A stretch of 41,980 nt of DNA from Branchiostoma floridae (Eukaryota; Chordata; Leptocardii; Amphioxiformes; Branchiostomatidae), in the NCBI RefSeq assembly GCF_000003815.2, contig NC_049982.1:29405817-29447796 (forward strand). Reading direction: 5' to 3'. Under the pieces are notes generated by a model, which was given only the letters and a program-made list of their open reading frames with translations, was not told the DNA's origin and did no database searches. Positions 32,567 to 41,980 of the stretch are shown here, piece after piece. The stretch's first letter is position 1. The number at the start of each line of letters is the position of its first letter. Made by a program: the position numbers and the translations under genes.

Positions 32567-34200
32567 GTATTTGTTTGTTTGTTTGTTTGTGTGCTTGAAC
32601 AATAATTTCATGAGAAGCTAAATCAGTCTGCAAGACGCTTTTTATTTAATTTATGACGTAGGCAGGTAAGGGTCAGATAAATGACCGTTCCTTGATGTAA
32701 TATAAAAGAGATACAGTTTACATCGAGTCCCAATAAATCTATCAATCTATCAACATATATCATTACATACAAATGGTACAAAAACATATAGAAGAGTGAA
32801 CTCTCAGGGCTCATGGTCGGTGCCCGCATGGTTGCTAAAATTGTATAAGATTATATTATCTAACTGACTTTTACTCTGTGTATCGACATTATGGTAATAA
32901 TGTTTGTTTTCGAAAGCTTGGCACCAATGTAAGACCTACTCAACGATTAAATTAAGTATCAGTAGTAAGGAGGCTCGCAATTGAAAGTACGCATGCACAG
33001 TGAGAGGCATTGTGGGTGATATGTCAAAGGTTAATACCCCCGAGACGAAATCGAAACAAGTGTTGATCTTGTTATTCTAAATCGAGAAAGGAAATGTTAA
33101 CAAGTCAACGACCTCCATCTTTGACATATTACCCACAGTACATTACGTTGCGCATGCGTATTTTGAATTGCGTACCCCTCCACGTATCAAGACATAAGAT
33201 TTGTATCAAATATTTGTACAGAAATATGAATAATGGGGATATCACACTGGACTGCGTTGGCGATACCGGTGTTGTTGGATGTATGTTACCCTTGACTTTA
33301 CAATGGAAAAACCGTGCAATATGTGTAACGATGACTAAAAAGAAAACAAAACGCACAGAGAGTAACAGATTTGCTTTAATCTACGAACACGGTGGTCAAA
33401 TACGTGCTCAAAACCGCCCAAGTCTAGCCGAATTCGAACCTTCTTCCATGATGTTCCATCTGACGTAATTCGAACCGAACCCTTGTTCTATTTAGGTCAT
33501 CTGCGGTCATTGCAGGTAAAACCGTGCTTTCTGGCCCTTTTCCCCCAACTAACTTGAATCAGGCGAAAAACATAGTTTTTAACCAATATAAACAATTTTC
33601 TGGACAGTACATTTATGCTTTCTCTTTGTTGCGGACCTGTAATATGTAACGAAGCTACTGGCGCTTTTGTTGGTGACCTTGAATATCATAAGTGTTGTTT
33701 ACACCGGTATCAATTACACCCTCCCGCTCTCCGTGCGGCATGACATGCGTGCAAACATCGTTTAAGATCTCCACCTAGAAGAGTCCAACTTAACTCATTG
33801 ACCGCTCAAAATGATCGTAACGGTTTTCCCGAGATTTCTGTTTTTGGGATTTTTAAAAAATGCCTTCGATTGTGAATTATTGGTAATTAAGTGCGAAAAA
33901 TGTCATTTTTACGCATATTTTTGGCTGTAACTTTGCTTAAAATCAAAAATTAAAAAATCCCCAAAACAGAAAGTTTTATTTGCCTCTCAGATAGCAACGG
34001 GAAAGAATACCTTAGCAACCGACCGCCGTGGAAATTCGTTGAGAACTCTGTCGAATCATCCAGCCGCAGCGACGCCGCCAACGTACCACAGCGAGGCCCC
34101 GCCTCAGCGAGACACCTCTTTTGAGCAAAAGCAATGCTGATGCTGATTTTACAATGTATTGTGTTCACTAGTTTGACATGCTTTCTTCCTTACTTTTCAG
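32567..34200 (+). other. Intron 4 of the mucin gene
   Basis: GTATTT donor and CTTACTTTTCAG acceptor. It contains a MITE at 32969-33181. Other frames (such as 33094-33468) overlap the MITE and are not genes. Confidence 0.65.
32969..33181. mobile_element. GCATGC-type MITE, copy in intron 4
   Basis: The left arm runs GGAGGCTCGCAATTGAAA, TACGCATGC, GCATTGTGGGTGATATGTCA, AAGG. The right arm is its inverse: CTTTGACATATTACCCACA, TTGCGCATGCGTA, TTTTGAATTGCGTACCCCTC. This is the best-preserved member of the family. Confidence 0.8.
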
Positions 34201-34324
34201 ACCGACCCAAATCAACGTTGGAGGAGGGGGAGCAGGAGGGGCTCCACCGCCACCGCCGGCACAGCAGCAACCACCAGCTAACCCCCCTCTGAACAATCAG
34301 CACCCCCCTGACTCAATGGCGTAG
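34201..34324 (+). CDS. Exon 4 of the membrane-mucin gene: proline-rich cytoplasmic tail and stop
   Basis: The acceptor CTTACTTTTCAG supplies A to complete the Arg codon begun in exon 3. The tail reads PTQINVGGGGAGGAPPPPPA, then a Gln/Pro/Asn-rich stretch and SMA before TAG at 34322-34324. The PPPPPA stretch could bind SH3, WW or EVH1 domains; that is inference from composition. The phase match with exon 3 and the dense G/C coding support the call. Confidence 0.85.
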
Positions 34325-34373
34325 CCCATCCAGAGATCCAGGATTCGGAAACCTGGTGCAAAATTGTCAGAAT

Positions 34374-34569
34374 AGGCCCGTTCGTCGATCGAACTGCGCA
34401 TGCGCGTGTCAAAGGTGAAGGCACAAAAACATAAACAAGTCTGAACATGTTATTCAAACTGGCCAGCCGAGAAGTCTGTGTAAAGCATGGTTGAGACAAG
34501 AAATATTCACAAGTCAGTGACCTTCAACCTTTGACCTTGCGCATGCGTACGTAGGATCGCGAACCTCCT
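34374..34569. mobile_element. GCATGC-type MITE in the mucin 3' UTR
   Basis: The left arm has GGCCCGTTCGTCGATC and CTGCGCATGCGCGTGTCAAAGG. The right arm has the inverse CCTTTGAC..TTGCGCATGCG and GGATCGCGAACCTCCT. TA flanks both ends. The element begins 50 bp after the stop codon. Confidence 0.7.
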
Positions 34570-34680
34570 ATTTGATAATCTTTTTACAAAGATAGTTTTA
34601 GTTTCCGTTCACTCAAAGAAGTTTATAGCATTGTAGAGCGAGCTCATTTTATGTATGAATTCTTAAATTTTTGCACCAAA

Positions 34681-34686
34681 AATAAA
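34681..34686 (+). terminator. Candidate polyadenylation signal of the mucin gene
   Basis: AATAAA, 357 bp after the stop codon. It would place the MITE inside the 3' UTR. A later AATAAA at 36159-36164 is an alternative. Confidence 0.45.
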
Positions 34687-34880
34687 GGACAAAGACAAAT
34701 AATCATTTTTAATGCACTTAATTGTTTTGTAAACAATTAGAGAGAAAAAAAGATATATTTCATTAGTATGATTGTTGTAAATGGAAACGTAAATTTGAAT
34801 TGTACATGAAAGGTTTTGTAAATTTTGCGTATACCGTATAACGGTAAAATTGTCTGATATTGTAAAATTTTAATGTGTTT

Positions 34881-35076
34881 AAGTTCGCGGGGATTTAATT
34901 TCGCGGTAGCGGGAAAATGGAATTTTCGCGGTGGTTTTAGATTCGCGGTAGCACCATACTCTGTAGTCTCTTACTGCCATGAAAAAATGTTTGCGGCGGT
35001 TTTAAGGTCGCGGTGAAACGGCCACCGCGAAAACCGTGAACATTAAACCACCGCGAAAGTTTCTGCATTTACAGTA
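34881..35076. repeat. Inverted-repeat element rich in TTCGCGGT
   Basis: Repeated TTTCGCGGT / TTCGCGGTGGTTTTA blocks on the left (34884-34950) face ACCACCGCGAAAGT-type blocks on the right (35020-35060), forming a degenerate foldback that ends near TTTACAGTA. Non-coding. Confidence 0.6.
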
Positions 35077-35645
35077 TGCTTCATCAACATTTAATTCTGT
35101 AGCCTGTGATGTCAGTAATGTTTAATATGCTTTCTTGTATCAATTTATTAACGTAAAATGTAAAATTTTCCCTAGTCGTAAGTGAATGGAAATTTTCTAA
35201 CTAATTTTAGATTCGTCAATGGTTTGTATTTTTTCAATAGGAAAGAAATGAACATGCCAAAATTGTACCGTAGTGTCATATCATGTTAAATTGAGATATA
35301 TCAATCTGAGAATATGAACTTGTGAAATGTATGATGGAAAAGTATGTTTCAAGTTAAGATAATACAAATGTATATATGGTGTGGTATACAGTATGTATAG
35401 CAAATGGATTTATTTGAATATGCCTAAATTTGAAAGAAAATCCGGTATTTTGATCACTGCTGTGACAACAGAAGAAGGGCCTCACAAAGAAAAATGTCAA
35501 GACTCATTCGTACGTTTCGTACTTACTTATACTAAAGATAACTTTCTTAAACTTCAGAGAACATCTAAGGATTCTACTGTATTGTGCTTGTTTAGCAGTG
35601 ATTTAAGAATATGGCTTAGTCTCGCCAATGTAATATACCAGTTAA

Positions 35646-35755
35646 CAGTTCGAAGTGCGCATGTGCAAGATGATGCATTGTGGGTTAACGTCAAAATTGA
35701 ACTCTGACACCTACCCACAATGCATCACACTCTGACTTTGCTTCTCATGAACCAA
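35646..35755. mobile_element. Short GCATGC-type MITE (about 110 bp)
   Basis: GTGCGCATGTGC and GATGCATTGTGGGTTAACGT face TACCCACAATGCATCAC with a short centre. This is a compact relative of the copies at 23034, 32969 and 34374. Confidence 0.6.
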
Positions 35756-37640
35756 TGAACCGCATTGTCCGCGCCAGGAAAGGATATATTATTCAAGTTT
35801 ACTAAAATATTGTATGTGCGATGAGAGTGCTGTATGGGAAGTTTAAAAGTGTTCCTTTTGACGAATGGAATGTACAAACAAAATATAACAAAGGATGTCT
35901 GCAGTACAATGTACCAACTTTCATGAACATTATATCCCCATATCTTTGAGGGATTTTGTATACGGCAGCTGATTTCGCACTTTTATACACATCCAATATC
36001 TCCTGTATTTTGAACTGGTGGGCTATTACAGTGATTCAGAAAGGGAACAGGACTACCCGATGAAGAATGTACAGTGAAAAATGATGAAATGTACGTAATG
36101 TATTCGTAGAGTGTCTGGGACTAGGCATAATATAGTGCCTGGAAAATAATGTTGCTTGAATAAAGAGAGGTATTTTATGATTGAAAATGACTTGTATTTT
36201 TGGCTTGTTTCGTCCATTGTTGTGATGTTGTGAAAGTTTTCGTGATACATGAGGTTCAATGCTTATTCCTTATCTTAAAACAAAAAAAGTCATGTACTTG
36301 AAATTAACCGTTACACACTTGGTTGCCATTGGGCGTCATGACAGGTGAAGATCGTCTAATGGTTATATCATTACGTCATGGCTATATTACAAACAAAATT
36401 ACAACTAGAAAGGCCGACATTTGCTTAAGAGCAAATACAGCATATTTCAGCCATACCCCTTCCCACGCAACATTGGACTGTTCCAAATCACCCCTGCGCA
36501 AAAATGGAACATCCTCTTAACAGTACATTATCCCCCAAAGTGGACTGGTATTGTGAATTGATTCCAGGTAAAAACAGAGCTTGCTTCTATTTTTCAGAAA
36601 ATGACAATAATCACACCTTCCATTCAGAAAATTTTCATCATGACTGAAAATTCTTGAATGACTTCATGTAATGTCATTAACAATTTTCAGTACGATAACT
36701 AGGTGTAAGTTTAAAAAAGTATAAGCTCCTTGTGATGTGGGTACATTTATTATTGCAGTGAACTTTTTTTATTCAAGTAGGGCATACGATTTAATAATTA
36801 TCAAGCAGGTGCAGGTACTGTAGGAGCGTTTGTTTTCTTCAAGCTGTAAAACTGTAAAACTGTTTTACTTTGTATGCAATCAGCCATCGAGCCTATTCTT
36901 ATTTTAGCTTAACAACTTCCTGCCAGACCCGGAAGATACGATTGAACCTTGTTCGAGGATTTATTTTCGTCTGTCTGGTCAGTCTGTTCATACCCTGGCG
37001 CTGAGAGTGTTTTATTGGGCTGAAACTCTGGCAGTTTAAAGTTACTTACAATTCAAATGTTCAAAATTTATGTCAAACAACAACAGCACTAGGAAATGTG
37101 GCCACTATAGACAGGTGGTCACTATAGAGAAAATGCTGATCTATTGACTAGGAGCCATACGTTACACATGATTTCAGTACACTGATCATTAATCATATAA
37201 ACATTGCACAGGTAAGCCAATTGTTTAGATGTACAATTAAGTTCAAATAATTCTGAAGAGAAATATTGATGAGAAAATAATCATTCTCGCCACTGTCTAA
37301 CTTATAATTACGTATCAAAACTAAACGCAGATTTTCTAACTAACGCACCTTTCGCCGACTTCATCAAAGGACCGCCGGCTATCAATCAAACACGGCTGTT
37401 GATTAGACTTAGAGTTTCAAACAGTCGTGTGCTGTGTGCCAGTTGACAGCGAACTTCATGCTACGTGATGTTTTACATTGCTTGGACCTTCTTTCTTACA
37501 GCGGTGCTTCTACAAAATATTTAGACTGTAACACTGAGTCCCACATGTTTTATAGAATAGAATTTGACGCAGAACAGCGTTTTTTGCTGGGTATTTTTCT
37601 TGAAACATGTCCGTGGGAATATCAGCGAGGCGGCGACGTA
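35756..37640. other. No supportable gene
   Basis: AT-rich DNA. Short frames (36323-36520, 37434-37679) lack domains and splice support. GAAACTCTGGCAG occurs near 37024 and also near 32330 in intron 3, indicating another dispersed repeat. A TGGTCACTATAG motif near 37105-37130 resembles 10905-10935. Confidence 0.4.
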
Positions 37641-39005
37641 GGGATATCAGACCGTCAACAAAAGTCGCACGGCGGCTAACGGCGCAGCGAAGATACTAGC
37701 GCTATAAATAAGCACTTCAACTAAGGATGGCAACCCGTACAATATTTTTGTATACTGTTGAGCTAAGTAAAGTTTGTTGTTTGTGAGGTTTTAGTTGTCT
37801 TTGAAGCTTTGACCCGAAATATTTTAAAGTCAAACTGCTGAAGAGAAGTAAGTGACTGCTACGATTATCGTAGATATGGCCCTAAAAAAACTGATAAAAG
37901 AAGCCTTCTCAATAGTCTAAAATGCAAGAGCTTCCAGGGGGGCTTCGCCCACCTGGGTCCCCCCACAGTGGCCCTGCCCCTGGACCCCGCCAGGGACATT
38001 CGGCGGCCCCCGGACCCCTGTCCGACGCTTTGAAAAAATCCTGTCGAGAAGTCTGTACGGCCTGAGTCTTCAAGTTAACGTATTGTGTGGTCCCGCTTAT
38101 GAATATTAATTAGCCTTTGCTTTCCTCTTCGCTGATTGGCTGAACCATTAATTGAATTAACTCTTCCTGCCGGCTAGACGCAGGTGCAGATGTCGGCTCT
38201 GTGGGGTGAACGTCCGAAAGGTCATGGCATGAAGAACGAAAGAAAACCAATTTCCCCTAAAAAAAGTGCTGTAATTAAGCCTTTTACAGTACTTTATGCC
38301 AAAAATTTTACTTGGATCATTTTACCAACTATCTTATGCCTATCTATACCAAATGTTACTCATACCAGGGTACAGGGGTGCAAAATGTACCGTTGTAAGA
38401 CCGTCAACAACAGTCGCACGGAGCTAACAGCGCAGCGAAAATACCATCGCTAGCGTTTCAACTTCGGATAACAAGTTATAAGTACTGTTGAACTCAGTAA
38501 CGTTAAAGTTTGTTTTTAGTTGCCTTTGACGGTTTGACCTGAAATAGTGTTACGCTAAACTCCTGAAGAGAAGTTAAGTGACTGCTGCGATTATCATAGA
38601 TATGCCCCTAAGAACTGATACAATACAAAGCCTTCTGAATAGTCTAAAATGCGAGAGCCTTAGGCGGGCTTCGCTCCCCCTTGCGGGAACACTGCTATAT
38701 ACGGGATCATGAGGCCCCGCTTATGAATATTAATTAACCTTTGGCCTCCTCTTCGCTGATTGGCTAGGTCTTTGATTCAATTAACTCTCCAGCTGACGCG
38801 CACAGGTGTGGCTCTGTGCGGGGTCACGGAAGGTCACGTCAGGAGGCCAAAAGAAAACAAATTTCCCATCAGAAAAGTGCCAAAATTAATCATTTTAAAG
38901 TTGTTTATGTCAAAAATTTTACTTGAATCCTGTTACCAAGTATCTAATGCCTATCTATACCAAATTTCAGGTCATTTAATTCTAATACCAGGGTACAGGG
39001 GCCAA
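37641..39005. repeat. Two tandem copies of a 0.6-0.75-kb repeat unit
   Basis: The first copy (37641-about 38393) and second (38394-about 39005) share, in order: AGACCGTCAACA, GCTAAC.GCGCAGCGAA, GAAGAGAAGT.AGTGACTGCT, ATAGTCTAAAATGC, GGCTTCGC, CGCTTATGAATATTAATTA, CTCTTCGCTGATTGGCT, AAAAATTTTACTTG and CAGGGTACAGGGG. The first carries about 140 bp extra GC-rich sequence (37936-38030). No coding potential. Confidence 0.8.
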
Positions 39006-39660
39006 AAGTGTTCTTTTTTGGTCAAAAATTGGCCCAAAATCGCAAAAATAAGCATTTTGTTGCACTGTACACCAAAAGTGTTATTGAATTTATATGAAGG
39101 GATTATCAAGGCACATCTGTGTCAAATTTCAGCTCATTCGGTTGCAATACCAAGGTACAGGAGCCAAAAGTGTCCTTTTTTGGTCAAAAATTGGTCAAAA
39201 AATCGCAAAAATAAGCATTTTGTTGTACTGTACACCAAAAGTGTTATCGAATTTATATGGGGGCATTATCAAGGCACATCTCTGTCAAATTTCAGCTCAT
39301 TTGGTTGTAATACCAGGGTACAGGGGCCAAAAGTGTCCTTTTATGGTCAAAAATTGGTCAAAAAATCGCAAAAATAAGCATTTTGTTGTACTGTACACCA
39401 AAAGTGTTATCGAATTTATATAGGGGCCTTATCAAGGCACATCTCTGTCAAATTTCAGCTCATTTGGTTGTAATACCAGGGTACAGGGGCCAAAATATAC
39501 AGTTTTGGTCTCAAATTGACCAAAAAATCTCAATTGCAATAAAATCATTTTAGAGGCAGATATGAAAAAACTGAGAAAAACGCATCAAGGTATTGGCCCA
39601 TTCTACCCCTGTGCCAAATTTCAGGTCATTCGGTCCAGGAACGGCGGAGATGAACCACTT
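38961..39660. repeat. 162-166-bp tandem repeat, about four units
   Basis: CAAATTTCAG recurs at 38961, 39123, 39286, 39449 and 39615. Units include ACCAGGGTACAGG, CCAAAAGTGT, TTGGTCAAAAATTGG and ATAAGCATTTTGTTG. The spacing alternates 162, 163, 163 and 166, so a protein frame cannot be kept. The last unit leads into ATTTCACCATACTATGTATGG (39729-39749). Confidence 0.85.
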
Positions 39661-39673
39661 TGAAGATTTGACA

Positions 39674-39710
39674 GGAGAAAGAAGAAAGAAAGAAAGAAAG
39701 AAAGAAGAAA
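39674..39710. repeat. (GAAA)n microsatellite
   Basis: Interrupted GAAA repeat at the end of the repeat array. Confidence 0.85.
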
Positions 39711-39779
39711 CATTACGAATACAATATATTTCACCATACTATGTATGGCTGAAATATAAAAAGAATCGGCGAGAATAAC

Positions 39780-40240
39780 ACAACAGTGCCGCATTGAACG
39801 AACCCCGCGGTGCCGCACCGGTGCCTCAAGTCAAGGAGCCTTTATCTCCTTGCTCAAGTGCAGTGAGATGCCACCTTAAAGATTCCATTGTCCAACGACT
39901 GTCCAATGACGTCATTTCCGAAAAAAAGATTCATGATGCTATGTGTAAAGCTCACAGTTGCTTGATAAACTACGTATACAGCACAATAACCAAAAGAAAC
40001 AACAACCAAAATAAAGAAATAGTATACATGAAAACCTGATTTAATTATGTTGTGTCATTGATATTGTAACTAAATCCACTAAAGCCATAAAATAACGGAA
40101 TGACATGTTTTGGAGATAGATCCTTATGTTTCTAGCAAACACGAACTATTAATAATGTTGAGCAATATTAGTGTAATTTTGGTTGTTAATCCCTTTTGAG
40201 CAACTTGGGAACAGTCAGAAGAGTGCCGTGCGTAAGTATC
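39780..40240. other. No supportable gene
   Basis: A frame at 39794-40039 has no recognised domain. I see no splice or promoter support. Confidence 0.35.
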
Positions 40241-40267
40241 ACCATGGTTACCTGTTACCATGGCGAC
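40241..40267. promoter_or_regulatory. X-box-like palindromic site upstream of the small membrane-protein gene
   Basis: GTTACCATGGCGAC (40254-40267) differs from the RFX X-box by one key base, and ACCATGGTTACC just before it (40241-40252) reads as a weaker site on the other strand. It lies about 640 bp before the ATG at 40911. Regulation by RFX is inference. Confidence 0.3.
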
Positions 40268-40910
40268 AATATAAATATTTTCCCCACGCACTATGGACCG
40301 TTGTAACCGTCTAAGTACCTCATTTAATGTTTGATGGCCTTATTTCCGTTTTTAGACAGAGCACCACTTCGAAAAAAAGAGGACGGGTGCCTGTAATAAA
40401 TTATGTACAGAGTGTCCCCAACAATAGCAGTCCCAACACGAAAATGCAATATTCTCATAAGTCCTTTGGGAGCACCTGCACTTTGTAAACAATTTGTAAT
40501 GGTTTGAAATGTGTATCGTATGAAAGATTGTCATACTTTTTTAGATCCTGAACGCAAAGGTTGCTATGACAGGACGATGGGGCATGGCAAAGAAGGCTTT
40601 TGAGTCCAATATCATAGCAGTAGATCGTTCAGGCAGCTTCTGAGAGCTTCTTTGCGTTGTATCCTCTAGGAGAGTATGATGTGAAGGAAGAATACCCTCA
40701 GTGGCAGAGTCTAAGAAAGAGCACGAAGGCCGTCACTTGGTGTCGCTAAGTCTGAACGTAACAGTTGTAAATTACAAAGGGGTTCTCCGAAAGACGAAAT
40801 AGTCCATCAGTTTGTAGATACGTAAACTGAGAAGAACTTGAACAAAACAACCTTGTGGTCGACAGGATCTGACATAGGCGGTAGAGCAGCAGAAGTCGAT
40901 TTGGATCAAC

Positions 40911-40956
40911 ATGGCGTCCACGACTGCACAGCCGTCTTCATCGAAAAACTCAACAG
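40911..40956 (+). CDS. First exon of a small membrane-protein gene
   Basis: ATG in a strong context (A at -3, G at +4; CAACATGG) encodes MASTTAQPSSSKNST and ends at CAACAG|GTAAGG, phase 1. The N-terminus is Ser/Thr-rich with no signal peptide. It joins in frame to 41626. Confidence 0.6.
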
Positions 40957-41625
40957 GTAAGGCTTTATAGTATCACTGGTGTTTCTTACGGTGAATCACT
41001 CCCATACCCAGAAAGAGTGGTATAATACAGTAACATAACAGCCAATGGTAGAGAAATTCAAGTGATGTTCTAGCGCTTTTACTGCGTTTTGGTGAAATAT
41101 ATAACTAAGAAAGCTATGTGAATAGCACTGTAACTATCGGCGTCAGTGGTTTGGTAAAGATGTAGATGTATTTGAGTGTTACTTTTGCCACAATTTAAGC
41201 TTTGCTTAATATAGAAATTATCTAACGAAGGTTATGTAGTTAGTTTGTGAGTAGAGGTTTGTGCCCGCCGTTCCAAAATTTGAACGCTAGGCACACGGGG
41301 GACACTAACAGGACGTTATGGGTAAAAGGGACCAGAAAGGTAAAAAAAAAAGTGGCATAAAATGATATCAAACTCTGTCTATAGCTTTTTTCAACTGTCA
41401 GTCTGCTTGTGATAGCAAAGGAAATAGAATATGTGTTTTTCTCAACGAAATAAGGAGAAAAGCTAAAGCAACCAAATTACCAAAAACTCACGTTTCCGAA
41501 CTCTTGTAGTTTTTACTTGAAATACAAGTACATCGTCGTCATTTTATGACCAAACAGAACATCATGTGGATATGTAAAAATAAAAGATTCAGCTGTTTCT
41601 TATGTTGTTTTATACACACACACAG

Positions 41626-41762
41626 GTGCCTACGTATTTGGCATGTCGACAGTTTATCCTATGAAGATGTCAGGAGCCGGTATCATCATCATGACCGCTG
41701 TCTTAGTCTTCCTGGTCTGCCTCATCATCATCTTAAAGATCATCCACCTGACTTGGACGTAA
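41626..41762 (+). CDS. Second exon of the small membrane-protein gene: transmembrane segment
   Basis: The acceptor ACACACACACAG precedes GT, which completes Gly. Then follow AYVFGMSTVYPMKMSGA and one strongly hydrophobic segment, GIIIMTAVLVFLVCLIIIL, then KIIHLTWT and TAA at 41760-41762. Read this way the protein has about 60 residues, with a single membrane pass. However GGAC|GTAAGA at 41759 is a good splice donor overlapping the stop, so the exon may instead continue into a longer protein off the right edge. No family is recognised. Confidence 0.55.
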
Positions 41763-41980
41763 GATCTGACGTTTGGTCTGACAATATCATATGAACATAT
41801 TGAATGCTTGTGCATGTTTGTTTGCATGTAGGCCTAATGGCAAAAGGTACAAAATGTATCACTGAAGGAAGGCAATTCTAGAAGAATCCGCCAGGTGTCG
41901 CTTGTGATAGATCACACATTTTCGGAATGATGTATATCACAGTAGTGAATGGAACACAGGAGAATTCGGAATCTACTGGG

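Noticed and set aside
38760-39423. Two overlapping frames with repeated Lys/Asn/Ile-rich peptides
   Set aside because: They lie on the 162-166-bp array. Frame shifts between units show no coding constraint.

Overview
This window looks like metazoan nuclear DNA, most probably an amphioxus (Branchiostoma)-type invertebrate deuterostome. It is AT-rich, gene-poor and intron-rich, with GT..AG splice signals, tRNA-derived SINEs, many short inverted-repeat transposons, Penelope-like retroelement (PLE) fragments, minisatellites and threonine/serine-rich mucin-type exons. The species is an inference from the repeat and gene style. There are no operons, no CRISPR arrays and no bacterial features. Three 100-N assembly gaps (9782-9881, 17839-17938, 26022-26121) each sit inside an inverted or tandem repeat, so true lengths there are unknown.

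Layout. 3-893 is the 3' end of a gene entering from the left; it encodes a repetitive Ala/Gln/Thr/Ser-rich protein with a basic tail. 894-21400 has no convincing protein gene of the host. It holds two CCAAT/TATA promoter-like modules (about 3.4 and 3.75 kb), a CRE pair (4.6 kb), tandem repeats, two Penelope-like insertions built as head-to-head inverted pairs with intact target-site duplications (9.0-10.5 kb and 17.7-18.2 kb), a 385-bp MITE family (one copy interrupted by a 404-bp hAT-type MITE), SINEs, a foldback element, a probable orphan promoter with a perfect RFX X-box (14.9 kb), and three related copies of a hammerhead-ribozyme-like motif (8.4 and 19.3-19.45 kb).

21478-34324 (+) is the main gene, a predicted type I membrane mucin. 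It has a signal-peptide exon, two very large Thr/Ser/Pro exons that both begin with Gly-Ser-Val-Gln-Cys, a transmembrane exon and a proline-rich cytoplasmic-tail exon. The splice phases match throughout (1-1-1-2), so either mucin exon could be skipped without losing frame. The first mucin exon carries homogenised 54-bp (18-residue) tandem repeats, an assembly gap and an apparent frameshift near its start. Its introns and 3' UTR hold MITEs that carry GCGCATGCGC sites.

34.9-40.2 kb is mostly repeats, including a duplicated 0.6-0.75-kb unit followed by a 163-bp tandem array. 40911-41762 (+) has two exons of a small predicted single-pass membrane protein, possibly the start of a longer gene running off the right edge.
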